Positions 22,415 through 34,169 of a stretch of DNA of 64,000 nucleotides are shown here, one piece after another. The number at the start of each line of letters is the position of its first letter. Within the stretch, counting starts at the first letter, position 1. A program made the translations under genes and the position numbers. The DNA is from Labia minor (taxonomy: Eukaryota; Arthropoda; Insecta; Dermaptera; Spongiphoridae), in contig OY720348.1 of the NCBI GenBank assembly GCA_963082975.1, forward strand, positions 54,091,564 to 54,155,563. The letters are read 5' to 3'. The notes beneath the pieces are model-generated. The model ran no database searches. It was not told the DNA's origin and saw only the letters and a program-made list of their open reading frames with translations.

Positions 22415-23604
22415 CTAGCTGCTTCGAGCGCCTTCGGCGCTCTCCACACCTAGACGGGGGCTCCGCCCCCTGTACCCCCCGAGTGTCCCTATTCTGAGCT
22501 ATAACCATCTAACTCCTACCCTGTCCCATCTCTCTCACGTTCCTTCCTACATTGTCCGCCCTGTTCACAATTGGTCTTCCAAACGGACGTTTTCCAATCG
22601 AACTCCCCACCAATATATTTTTCCTCTCCCATTCTAGCCATGTGCCCTGCCGATCACAGCCTTCTCGCTTTTATAACCCTAACTATATCTAGAGATGCAT
22701 AGAGGTCATGCAATTCCTTGTTATGCAGTCTCCGCCATTCCCCGGTGTCCTCATCTTTCATTGGCCCATAAATGCTGGGAAGAATCCTATTCTCAAATAC
22801 TCTGAATCTACTCTCATCTCCCAGGGTTATAGACCATGCCTCCCACCCATATAATACAATTAATAATTTAATAATTTTGATCCCCTTTGATAATAATTTC
22901 CAGATTGCAACCTCGATTTAAATTCTTTGCAAATATTATTCTCTCTGATACTAATTATTTTGTCTTATCACTATTAATTTCAAACCCCATCAATTTTCCT
23001 GCCTCGATTAATTTTTTTATGCTACTTTAAATGTTATTAATTTATTTAAAAAAAAATCAGAGTAAACAAAATAAAAATAAAATATAAAATTAGCATAACA
23101 CTAAACTACTATAAAAATAATATTAAAAAATATATTATATATTAAAATCTTACGTGAAAATCTAATTATGAGATCAAATTTTCTTAATTAAAATAATTTA
23201 CTCACATAATCTTAAAAATTAATACTATCAAATTATAGCCGTAATGTGAATGTTTTCAAAGTTTAAAAGGCCAATAAGATCAATTGAGATATTGTAAATA
23301 TCAATAGATATATAAAAAGATTTTTATCTGCACATTGCTCAGAATTTAAATTACCGCCAAATTATCGCCACCAGCGCCTCTATGATCCAGTATGGTAACT
23401 AAACTATTTTTAATTATTATTCTTTATAATTTTTTTAAAATTTTTCTAATTAAAAAATCGAAAATCGGGCTTCGAGGTCTGGTGGCCAGCCCCATTGTGC
23501 TTCCGTGTAAAAAATTCCAGGTCCCTGCGTGCGATAGATTTGCCTGAGAGCTCGGTCAAACAGACAGACAGACACATTACACTTGCTTTTATTATTATAG
23601 AAGA
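22415..23604 (-). mobile_element. Helitron precisely inserted in the MULE, carrying a LINE fragment
   Basis: On the minus strand it begins TCTTCTATAATAATAAAAGC and ends GCGCCGAAGGCGCTCGAAGC then AGCTAG. It sits between A and T with no target duplication. The unoccupied site is intact in MULE copy 1 at 13845/13846. There is no Rep/helicase ORF. The inner part 22470-22860 is the same LINE reverse-transcriptase C-terminal piece as in 4733-6368. The 3' 700 bp or so match that copy, but the 5' 150 bp do not. Confidence 0.85.
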
Positions 23605-24099
23605 TAAAATAAATAAAAATATTACTCAAATTCTAAATATTTTTTATTAATAATACATTAATTGCTAATTTTATAAAAATTATGAAGCGAAGACTAATTT
23701 TTTCAAAATGGAAACGGGTAAAAATCCTTAAAGGAAAATATCCATAAAAGTCAAAAATCCCTAAAACCGAAAACCCCCAAAAGCGAAAATCCCTAAATAA
23801 AAATATCGCTGACTGAAAAAATCCCTAAAGGAAAAAATCACTAAAAACAATTTTTTTCATTTTTGTATTAATTTTAATTGTGACTCAGAAAATTAAATCA
23901 CAAGGTGAGCATGACACCCAGTTGCCTGAGACACGACCTCCCAAGGAGGTAATCGGGCCTGGACCGAAAGTAGGGAAAAATAGGTCAAAAAATACATAAA
24001 TAGGGCCCCCACACGTGATTTTACCAAAAAAAATAGGGGTGTCAAATTCGTATGTAAAATAAAGGGAATTTACTCAAATTCCGTTTATTAGCATACGTT

Positions 24100-24806
24100 T
24101 TAATAGCTTAATGATTCCAAATACAAAATAGATCATTTGCAGCGTATATTTAACCAGGGAATATATAACGCAATTTGTGAAATTTACTATCATCAGAGGT
24201 TGTCTTTTTCATTTTGCTCAATGCATTTATAGAAACATCAAATCAATGCCAGAAGTTTTGAATCTCTATAATGATATAGATAATCATGACAACTCCACTC
24301 ATTTACGAACTCTTGCAGCTTTGGTTTTGGTACCACCATCAAAACCAAGCATTAGCTGGACGACCAGCAGGGTAAAACTTCGTGATCTTTTTTCTTACTT
24401 CGAGCGCACTTGGCTAGGTGAACAATTTTTGGCTGGCTTTTATGACCCCGAATTCGACATTGGAACATTGGAACATCTACGATGCCACTTTGATGGGTTT
24501 GCCTCGAACAAACAATGCATTGGAAGGTTACAACAATTAGGAGGTTACAAGACATCAGTAAGGGACCTGATTAAGTAAATCCATATTGAGCATAACCTTA
24601 TCTCTTTGGAAATCTGTTGTGATGTTCGTGGTAAGAAGCCTGATCCACCAAGGAAACGATTCAGCGACTCGCATGATGAGCTTCTGACCATAATGAAGGC
24701 AAACAATGAAAAATGGGACGCTAAAAAACCAGATGGAACAGATGTGATGACACCAAGCCTGATGTATAACTACCTCATTCAAGTCTCTTCGGCTATTCAT
24801 TATTAA
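24100..24806 (+). pseudogene. MULE transposase C-terminal fragment, copy 2
   Basis: The hAT-free paralogue of 14525-16844. Reads RGCLFHFAQCIYRNIKSMPE, NHDNSTHLRTLAALVLVPPS, FLAGFYDPEFDIGTLEHL, then after a frame break and a stop (24576) DVRGKKPDPPRKRFSDSHDE, and ends at 24806. The DDE region is absent, so it cannot be active alone. Confidence 0.7.
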
Positions 24807-24874
24807 ATAAGTAAAAAAAATTAGGGAAATTTTTTATTTAGGGATTTATTCTTTTAGGGATTTTTTCTTAGGGT

Positions 24875-25860
24875 TATTATTATTAGGATTATTATTGTAT
24901 ATGTTCTACTTATCTAACTCTGTGTCTCTACAGTTTTCGAAAGTTCTTAGCCGCAGCATCCACATTTCTCTAAGCGTCCCTATCCTGAGCTACGACCAAA
25001 TCCTACCCTGTCCCATCTCTCCCATGTCCCTTCCTTCATTGTCCACCCACCTTGGTCCTTGGTCTTCCACCGGATGTTTCCCAATCGGTTTCTCTCAATT
25101 TCTAGTTTCTCCAATTCCAACCACGTCGCATTCCCATCCCAGCCTTCTCGATTTTATAACCTTAACAATATCTGGACATCATTTCTAGTTATGCCATCTC
25201 CGCCATCCCCCTGTGACCTCATCTTCCTTTGGACTATTTTAACAATATTAATCTCACAAATAGTCTAAATCTACTCTCATCTCCCAGAGTCATCGATAGG
25301 GTGACCAAACGTCCCGTCTTTAGGTGCTCTGTCCCAAAAATGTCTTCGGAAGAGCCTAATGTCCCGTTTTTTCAATATTTAGGACATTTCGTTATTTTTT
25401 TTTTCAAAATTTTTTCAATTTAGTTCTAAAAAAAAAAAGTATACCGTTTGTCCCGGTTTGGTGTTTTCGAAATATGGTCACCCTAGTCATCGATCAACAT
25501 GAAAAATAATTGTTTTATATATTTTAATGTTGATCCTCTTTGATGAGATAAGCCCCTTTACTGCATAATAACAGGCGTTACTCAATTACAACGTCGATTT
25601 TAATTCTTCTCGAATATTATTATCCTTCGTGATTAGAGATCTTAAGTATTTAAATATTTATACTTTTTTCAAATTCTACATTTTGTATGTTAATTGTATG
25701 TAAGTCGTATCCGTAGCATAATTCTTGAAATTTTTTGTTTAATTACATTTCGGTTGATTTTTCCCCAATTTCTCTAATCACATGTCTCCTCTTCCAGTCC
25801 AATTCATTTACCTAGCTAGAACACTCCATTTTTTAAAATTTTAAGTAGAGGGAGAGAGAG
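24875..25860 (-). mobile_element. 5'-truncated LINE inserted in MULE copy 2
   Basis: On the minus strand it ends in an AT-rich tail with TAATAATAATAA at 24875-24895. Upstream of that lies degenerate reverse-transcriptase C-terminal coding sequence (pieces around 25030-25290), matching 9900-10310. Frames are broken. A MITE (25297-25485) is nested in it. Confidence 0.6.
25297..25485. mobile_element. 189-bp MITE with 8-bp TSD
   Basis: TIRs TAGGGTGACCA at both ends. The exact target duplication GTCATCGA lies at 25289-25296 and 25486-25493. The 8-bp duplication suggests hAT-type mobilisation. Non-coding, with repeated GTCCC blocks. Confidence 0.85.
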
Positions 25861-25880
25861 AGGTTCTAATTATATATATA

Positions 25881-27027
25881 CAGTAATACCCCGTTTAACG
25901 CGGGGGATACGTTCCATCAAAAGAGAGCGTAATGCGAAACAGCGCTAAACGAGGCTATTTTAACATGTAAATAATGGGGTTAGGGGAAGATGGATAGAAA
26001 ATTGGTTAGGTGTTAAAAATTTAATAATTCTATTTTTTTTTAATAAAAATAAAACCAAACATTTATTTCTTACAAAAATAAAAACAATATAAACGAAAAT
26101 ATAAATAAAATTCTAAGTTAGACAAATCATTTAGTATATTCTGTGTTTCTAATTTTCTGCCTTTTTATCAAGAAGGCATCTAATGTAGTTTGCGTTTTCC
26201 TTGTGCGTTCTGTTAGAAGTTGTTGATAAGTGGATAAAGCATCTATAACACCTCGTCTTGCTTTTGAACTAGTGTTAAAATTTGGATCAATTTCAACAAA
26301 TTGGTCCATAATTTCAGTTATAGTGGTCAAACTGCTTTTTACAAACGCCATCGAAAGTTCTTTTTGCTCTTCTTCGGAATCATTACTATTAATATTATTG
26401 TTTTCTTCTTGCTCTGTTAATTCCTTGAGCTCATCATTAGAAAAACTTGAACTATTTCTTCGACGTCTTCCACATTTACCTCATCTAAACCGGTTTGTTT
26501 CGCTAATTCCACTATTTCTTTCAAAATTTTATTCATATCGACGGAGTGTCCAATGTCTTCACTCTTACTTAAATCTGGCCAAATGTTGCAGTTGCCGATG
26601 AGAGTATCTTTTCTTAAGAATTGTTCTTATTGTTGAAGTTGCCAAATTCAATGTAGCACTAATTTGAGATTGATGTTCACCAGAATCTAATCTTCTAATC
26701 ACTTGCATTTTAGTTTCCAGTGAAATGCTTTTTCTGGTTGCTTTCTTTTCTTTTTTTCGTTATCACCCATGTTAAAAACTAAAGATCATAATATTTGTCA
26801 CTGTATTAATCGTTATACATATTATATAAATTTATACTTACAATAATGTCACCAAATGTTTCAAATAATAAAATTGCGTTCGCACAGCACCGTACCAAAC
26901 AAAAAACACAACTACACTGTTTGGAAAACCTAGCACTGCGAACGATTTCAGGGAATCCCGGGTTCAAATAAAAGAGCGCTAAACCGAAACAGCGCTAACC
27001 GAGACAGCGTTAAGCGGGGTCTTACTG
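25881..27027 (-). mobile_element. pogo/Tigger-type transposon, internally deleted
   Basis: TIRs CAGTAATACCCCGTTTAACG and, as complement of the right end, CAGTAAGACCCCGCTTAACG, flanked by TA on both sides. On the minus strand the N-terminal KKRKKATRKSISLETKMQ-type CENP-B helix-turn-helix region lies at about 26590-26760. An acidic C-terminal region ends at 26127-26351 (MDQFVEIDPNFNTSSKARRG). The DDE domain between them is deleted, so the copy is non-autonomous. These elements insert at TA. Confidence 0.8.
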
Positions 27028-27265
27028 TATATATATATCTGTTTCTATGACAGCAAAAAAGTAAACAAATTACATACATACAAACACAAAATGGAACACC
27101 CGCAGCTCAGCTCAGGAGTTACCTAAGATTCTAATTTCTTTTTTATTTTTCATCATTTGAGGTACCCTTCACCTCAGAAAAATTTGGTTACCTTACTCCT
27201 TGTATTTTAGGCTCTGGAGTTTTTTTTGCGAACGGACGGACACTGTCGTATTAAATATATCGATA
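27028..27265. repeat. Remainder of the insert host, Helitron 5'-like sequence
   Basis: 'gtttctatgacagcaaaaaagtaaac' with 'tacatacatac' is the complement of the Helitron start region at 8795-8840. MULE sequence resumes at about 27266. Confidence 0.4.
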
Positions 27266-27946
27266 TAGATAACTCCTTTATAAAAATGAATATAATGAAA
27301 CTTTTAGTAAATTTGATTCCCTATAAATTTAATACGATAGTATAAATCTCATAAAAATCGGTATTTATTGATAAAATCAATAAAATGTGCTTTGACTCTT
27401 CTTTAAACTACCTTTTTACTTATGGTCCGATCTTGTCCAAAAACAATCCAATCCCCGCCATTCATACCCAAAAAAAAACATCTAAATATCAAATTTCAAG
27501 ACAATATCTCCTTTTGTTTAGACGTAATCTCGGTAACGAACGGCCGGCCGGCCGGTTCAAAAAGTTTTTTTTTGCAGTTTTAGATTCAGAACCGCGCGCG
27601 CGCGTCTGAAAAGTGGAAATCTCGAAAAATCTCGGAGCAAAAATGTTCAAAATTTTCCGACCATCCGACAAGCTAAAATGATTTACTTATAGTTGGAAAA
27701 AAATATTTTCTTTCTAAAACTGTGAATACGAGTAAATAAAATACAAAATGAAATTTTTTTGCCAGATTTTGTAAAATCAGTGTTTCATTTACAAAACTTT
27801 TTTAAATATTTAATATAAAAAAAAAATCTTAATGAAAATTTGTCTTTGAGAGAGCCCGGGGGGGGGGGGGGAACCCGCCATAGGAAGGCGGAGCGGCTAG
27901 TCAAACCCCCCCCCCCCCCCCAGGATCAAATCCTGGTTGGCCACTG

Positions 27947-28113
27947 TCGCCAGAGATAGTATTGCGGTCACGAAAATATTCGATGTTGAAATTTTGATGT
28001 TTTTATACGTTTTGAAGGTCCTTGAGTCATTTTCACTAAGGTTGAGAAAATACGTGGTTTTCTATCAACTTTTCAGAAATGTAGCTCAGCCGGAAGAGGG
28101 TCATTACCTACAA
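27947..28113 (-). mobile_element. Family B element, split by the MULE block
   Basis: Matches 48305-48600 (GAGATAGTATTG, 'gaaaatattcgatgttgaaattttgatg', then 'agctcagccggaagagggtcattacctacaacg'), without the (CA)n part. Its first bases lie left of the block at 13494-13507. It breaks off after about 28113. Confidence 0.65.
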
Positions 28114-28160
28114 CGTGCATTTAGTTCTATGCAATTAACTTCCTTTATAGAGCTATAATT

Positions 28161-28203
<43 letters not shown>

Positions 28204-28669
28204 ATAATAATAATATATAATATAATATATATAATATATATATATATATATATACTAAGATACATAACACACCAAAACACTTAATTAATAACTATTTCTT
28301 CTAATATTATCAAACATTTTGGATTTGATTGATAAGTTAGAAATTTAATAAAAATTCTTTTAAATTTTGATACATACTTTGATATAAGTATAAAATATAT
28401 AATAAAAGATTAATTTCTTGTCTCTTAAACTATCAATTTTATTGCATGGTAAAAAAAATTCTCAGTTTATGTGTTTAATAAAATTTTTATTATTACAAAA
28501 ATTTGACTTGATTGTTCATATAAATAAATTAAACTAAATGCGCCCAACGTTTTTCGTTGAATATGAAGCAATTCATTCATAAACTTTGACAGGCTTATAG
28601 AAAAATTATTTTATTCTTTTTAGTCCATTGGAAAGACGTTATTTTATAAAAAAATTTTATATTTATATT
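28114..28669. other. AT microsatellite and AT-rich DNA
   Basis: (TA)n and (ATA)n runs occupy about 28163-28256. The rest is AT-rich with no gene. Confidence 0.6.
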
Positions 28670-29022
28670 TTAAACATTATGTATTAATAAATGTGTATTT
28701 AAAGTTGATTTCCGATTAAATTTCTTTTCATAATAATTACATTCAAAAGGTTTTTCTCCTGAATGAATTAATAAATGTTTATCTAAATTTGATTTCTGCT
28801 TAAATTTTTTTTTATAATAATTACATTGAAAATTAATATCTTCTGTATGGATTGAATCAGTTTGATCTTCAAATTTTTCGTCTAAATATTTCTCTTTTTG
28901 AGTTTTACATCATTTTTGAAAATTGAAAATATTTTCTTATGAAAACATTTTTTTTAAATGTTTCGATACAAATTCCTCACTTATAAAATTCGTATGCCAA
29001 TATACACAAGAATATAAAGGAC
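28670..29022 (-). pseudogene. Zinc-finger gene relic with two dead fingers
   Basis: The third copy of the family: same acceptor (AG at 29024-29023), N-terminal spacer and HNV-stop ending, but only two fingers remain. In both, the second cysteine is tyrosine (CNYY), which removes a zinc ligand. The N-terminal CCHC finger reads CVYW, losing its second cysteine. An in-frame stop or shift lies in the spacer (about 28940-28950). I infer array contraction followed by decay. Confidence 0.8.
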
Positions 29023-30252
29023 CTAAAAAAGAATTGTTTTCGTTATTTTAATTAATTTTATATATCTAAGTATTTTATAATTCAATTTAAGGAATAATAT
29101 CACTACAAATAATATTAAAAAAATAATTTTAGTGACTATTAATTTTCGATGAAAAAAACAGAAATAAAAATTACAAGTAATTGTTATTGAAATAAATAAT
29201 TTTAGCTATAAAAAATATTTTATTTTTATTTAAATAATATTTAATCCCATTTAAAATAATATTTAATTCTGTTTAAAATAATATTTTTTGTATTTATAAA
29301 TTTTTATTATTTTTTTATATTTATAGGATCTTTTTTATTTTTTTATATTTATAAAATAATATTTTTTATATTTATAGAATTTTTTTAATTTTTTTATATT
29401 TAAACATTATTTTTTTTATTTCCTATAATATTTAATTTAATTTTTATTAAACAAATATTTAATTTTTTTACAAAATAATTTAAATTTAACCTACTCCACA
29501 GATGTATATGCAAATTTTAATAGTTTTTATCTCGTAAACTAGGAGCGTCCCGCAAAAATTTCATAAGAAAAGTTTATTAGAGAATGCATTGGTATTGTTT
29601 TATTCAAATCCATGTTGAAGTAACTTTTTTATATAATTACCATTTCAGTGATAATTAACATTACTTTAGATGAAAAAAACATTGAAATAAAAACTATCTA
29701 TATATATAAAGTATTGGTAATAAATTATTATATTAAATCTATGGTAAATGGAATAATGAATTTAATTAATAAATAAACCAAACATGAGAAATCTTAAGTA
29801 AAGATTAATATAAAACATTCATGTTGGTATTAAATACAACAAGTAAAAACGTTTGTCCCATTTGAGTAAACGACTTCCCTCACCGCCTATGGAGTAGAAC
29901 AAGAAAATAAACCCTTCTTGACGGGCGTAATTAGGTTATGATTATAGAAGGCAATTTTACTTACTTTAAAAAAATTTTTATCAACACTAACTAAAGTACA
30001 TTTTTTTTTAACATAAATGAAAAACATCATTTTATAAATACAAAAATTATTTCTCTATATAAAAACATTAAGTATAACTTTAAAATAACTTAAATTTGCA
30101 AAGCAGTTCAAAAACAAATATTTATATCAAAAAACTTGGGACGAATCCGGCTCAGAACTGTGGTTTTCATTTAAGGGATTACTGGTTTTTTAGATCTCTA
30201 TTAAGACCTGGTTTTCTGAACTAATTTGAAACTTTTTTGCCCATCTTATATA
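29023..30252. other. Intron-like flank of the relic, no gene
   Basis: Parts match the DNA upstream of zinc-finger copies 1 and 2 (29023-29170 and 29645-29710), interrupted by about 480 bp. That insert includes a segment (29506-29580) related to the arms of the palindrome at 51496-52034. No coding region. Confidence 0.5.
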
Positions 30253-31211
30253 TTAGTACCGGGACCCCGAGCCTCGGCTCGGTACTTAAGTTAAAAAAAA
30301 TGATTCATTATTATTGGATTTGGCTGGTAATATTAATACCTGGACACCGAGCTCTCGCTCTACCCTTTAAAAAATATTGATATACAATTCTTTAATTATT
30401 TATTACAATTATTAAATGTATTAAATAATATTTTATTGAAAAAATATTAAAAATTATAAAACTATCTAAAACTTAATTAATAAAAGAACAATGAATAAAT
30501 AAATCACGAAAATAGATAAAAAAAAATGCACGCGGCGAGTTTCGATCCTTCGAACTCGGGGAGTAAAAACAATTGTTCTTACCACTGGTCTAAGATATTT
30601 TGATAATAACAAGCATATTTTTACCATCTTTCAAAGACATTTATTTGTTTTGTTGTTTTTTTTTTGAGAGAGATTAATAAATATATATATATTTTATTAA
30701 AAATAAATATTTTTAATTTTATTTCGAAATTAAATAATGAATTTTAAAATATTTTAAATATAAAAAAATGTTAATACAATATCATTTAAAAAAAGCGGGA
30801 GTCAACCAACCGTATTTTATTTTGTTGTTTTTTTTTGAGAGAGATTAATAAATATATATATATTTTATTAAAAATAAATATTTTTAATTTTATTCCGAAA
30901 TTAAATAATAAATTTTAAAATATTTTAAATATAAAAAAATATTAATACAATATCCTTTAAAAAAAGGCGGGAGTAAAATTTCAAAATGGATGCCATTGAC
31001 GTCACCCATATATAATTTTTAATTAAGAAATAAATAATGAAGCTGTATGTTTCAAGAGATATGATCAATAAAACTTAATTTTTCTTTATAAATACTATAT
31101 CTAGTGTGAATTTGAAAAAAATCGTTAGAGCGGTTTTTGAGAACCAATATAGAAATATATATAGAAATATATATAGATATATACAATTTTAGCTAGCATA
31201 ATAAGATAAGA
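30253..31211 (-). mobile_element. Family E Helitron-like element, full copy
   Basis: On the minus strand: start TCTTATCTTATTATGCTAGC after an A, and a hairpin CCGAGCCGAGGCTCGG about 10 nt before CTAA and a T. Non-coding. It contains two tandem copies of an 'gagagagattaataaatata...' segment and a tRNA-like stretch at about 30530-30600 (GAGTTCGAAGG near a TTAGACCAGTGG box). The CTAA end is not kept in other copies (32616, 32870, 33055), so the Helitron assignment is tentative. Confidence 0.5.
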
Positions 31212-32615
31212 TATAGGACAAAACATAGTTGCAAATAAATAATAGTTTTGAGATATTTAGGAAACTTATTAATTATTGAATTCAAACTTCTTCTAACCAA
31301 AAAAAACAAACAAATTTTCATTTCATAAGTAAATGAAAGGAAAAATCTGTTTCAGGTGTTTTATAAAAAAATAAAATGCTAAAAAAAAAACGCTGAGGGA
31401 AATTTTAAACGTGTAAACGTGCAATGATAACAAATCTCCCGGCATGTTTTCATTGTTAAGCCATTCATTAAGGAAGGAATGAGAAATGTCGGGGAGAAAT
31501 ACGTTCTTGAAAATAATTCCTTTTATTGAACAAGAGAATAGAATTAATGAGGAAAAGGTATCGAACCGAGGGTGCCTCCCCATTCCATACAATCGATGCC
31601 ACCATCAGTCTCATTTGAAGACTTAATTACACCCATGTTAACACATTAATTGTTTTTTTTTTTTTTTTTTTTTGTTAGATAGAGAGAAGAGGGATATCAT
31701 TTTTTAAATAAAAATTCATTAATCAATTGAATGAAGTGTTTTAATAAAAGAGCCTTTTATCTAATTACCTGTATTAAAATCCCTTCATTAATTAATATCT
31801 TTATTAGGTAGATAAATCAAGATATCATAGGACAAGACGGGGAACGTTTTGAAAAACATTAAAAAGAGAATTAATTAGAATAGTTAAATGGTAAATGGAG
31901 GGAGAATGGTGATGATGGAGGGGAAGAAAATTCTATTTTTTTTTAAGCGTTTATGCAGTTACTGATTAAATTAAAAATGAATCGATACCTGAACGAGCAT
32001 TTAAATTTCTAATTGAGTGATAATGAAATCCATGGAGTAGAGAAGAAGGGGAGGGATAATATTTTTAATATTTTCACATTTAATAATTCAATTCTTTCTA
32101 AAATTGTTTTATTTTATAAATTTTTAATTTCAAAAAAGGAGTAACCTACTTTTACAAGTGTATTATAATAGATATATATATATTAATATAAAATTGTTAT
32201 TTAATAATAATATTATTATTATTTTTATTTAAGACTATATTATATATATGTAATTTATTTTTTTTATTTAAAAAAAAATAACTGTAACTAATTATATCTA
32301 ATTTTAAAAAAATAACTAAGTAGCGAAATCCCATTTCGTTGTTAGTTAGTATAAAAAACAAATTAATACAAATTTACAAAAGGCATTCAAATAATTTTTT
32401 TTTCAAATGTTAGATATCTTCTATATATATTAGAACAACATCATTATATATTCCAATATTTAACAAACTATTAAAATATACATTTAAAAAAAAAATTAAA
32501 CATGAAATGTTATTTAAATTCGTTTTACGGTTTAAAGGTAATGAGTTTTGAAATTAAAACACATTCAGCACTTTTTATTAGTCAATATGTTATATTAATA
32601 TATATATATTATAAT
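31212..32615. other. Non-repetitive AT-rich DNA, no gene
   Basis: Contains a 23-nt T run (about 31650-31672) and a 89-codon minus-strand ORF (31323-31592) without a recognisable motif. It may be intron or intergenic DNA. Confidence 0.4.
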
Positions 32616-32624
32616 ATATAAGTA

Positions 32625-33042
32625 CCGGGATCCCGAGCCTCGGCTCGGTACTTAAGTTAAAAAAAATGATTCATTATTATTGGGTTTGGCTGATAATATT
32701 AATACCTGGGATACGGAGCTGTCGCTCGAAAAAATATTTAGACATTATTATAGACATTTTCATTCTGTAAATTAAATAATTTTATTTCATTTAAATAAAT
32801 ATCTATTTTTAAATAATTTTTCTCTCTACATTATTTATTTAATTCTGACAATATATTAAGATCACACCGGGACCCCGAGCCTCGGCTAGGTAATTAAGTT
32901 AAAAAAAAATAATTCATTATTATATTCGGTTTGGCTGGTAATATTAATACTTGGGACACCGAGCTGATATACAATTCTTTAATTATTTATTACAATTATT
33001 AAATGTTGCATCATTGCATGGAACTTGGGGTCCTCAATAATA
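32625..33042 (-). repeat. Two truncated family E ends in a row
   Basis: The hairpin end (CCGAGCCTCGGCTCGG-type on the plus strand) followed by 'tacttaagttaaaaaaa' and 'ggtaatattaatacctgg' occurs at about 32621-32730 and again at about 32872-33030. A longer copy follows at 33055, giving three ends in about 440 bp in the same orientation. Confidence 0.6.
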
Positions 33043-33054
33043 CATAAATGTGTA

Positions 33055-34133
33055 TACCGGGACCCCGAGCCTCGGCTCGGTACTTAAGTTAAAAAAAATG
33101 ATTCATTATTATTGGATTTGGCTGGTAATATTAATACCTGGGACACCGAGCTCGCTCTACCCTTTAAAAAATATTGATATACAATTCTTTAATTATTTAT
33201 TACAATTATTAAATGTATTAAATAATATTTTATTGAAAAAATATTAAAAATTATAAAACTATCTAAAACTTAATTAATAAAAGAACAATGAATAAATAAA
33301 TCACGAAAATAGATAAAAAACAAATGCACGCGGCGAGTTTCGATCCTTCGAACTCGGGGAGTAAAAACAATTGTTCTTACCGCTGGTCTATGATATTTTG
33401 ATAATTACAAAGATATTTTTACCATCTTTCAAAGACATTTATTTGTTTTGTTGTTTTTTTTTGAGAGAGATTAATAAATATATATATATTTTATTAAAAA
33501 TAAATATTTTTAATTTTATTTCGAAATTAAATAATGAATTTTAAAATATTTTAAATATAAAAAAATGTTAATACAATATCATTTAAAAAAAAAGCGGGAT
33601 TAATAAATATATATATATATTTTATTAAAAATAAATATTTTTAATTTTATTTCGAAATTAAATAATAAATTTTAAAATATTTTAAATATAAAATTTCGAA
33701 ATTAAATAATGAATTTTAAAATATTTTAAATATAAAAAAATGTTAATACAATATCATTTAAAAAAAAAGCGGGATTAATAAATATATATATATATTTTAT
33801 TAAAAATAAATATTTTTAATTTTATTTCGAAATTAAATAATAAATTTTAAAATATTTTAAATATAAAAAAAATATTAATACAAAATTAAAAAAAGGCGGG
33901 AGTAAAATTTCAAAATGGATGCCATTTACGTCACCCATATATAATTTTCAATTAAGAAATTAATAATGAAGCTGTAAGTTTCAAGAGATGTGATCAATAA
34001 AACTCAATTTTTCTTTATAAATACTATATCTAGTGTGAATTTGAAAAAAATCGTTAGAGCGGTTTTTGAGAACCAATGGTTATAGATAGATATATAGATA
34101 TATACAATTTTAGCTAGCATAATAAGATAAGAT
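33055..34133 (-). mobile_element. Family E element, copy 2 with expanded interior
   Basis: The same layout as 30253-31211, including the tRNA-like stretch (about 33325-33395). The 'attaataaatatatatata...aaagcggg' segment is repeated three to four times (33460-33900). The 65-codon ORF at its start is chance. Confidence 0.6.
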
Positions 34134-34169
34134 ATTATTTTATTTTATAATATATTATATTAATTAATA

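Larger units (their letters stand above)
13508..27946. mobile_element. 14.4-kb block bounded by MULE ends with 8-bp target duplication
   Basis: The outer left end CAGTGGCGCAACCAGG (13508) and outer right end CCTGGTTGGCCACTG (ends 27946) are inverted repeats. TCGCCAGA directly abuts both sides (13500-13507 and 27947-27954). Removing the block and one duplicate rebuilds ACTATCTCGCCAGAGATAGT, the family B end seen uninterrupted at 48301. The inner ends (17676 and 22075) have no matching duplication. It contains MULE copy 1, a 4.4-kb spacer and MULE copy 2. Confidence 0.65.
22075..27946 (+). mobile_element. MULE-type transposon, copy 2, with nested insertions
   Basis: Left end CAGTGGCTCAACCAGG (one change from copy 1) and right end with one deleted base. 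The sequence follows copy 1 except for a Helitron (22415-23604), the missing hAT, and a 2.4-kb stretch of insertions (about 24875-27265). Confidence 0.75.
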
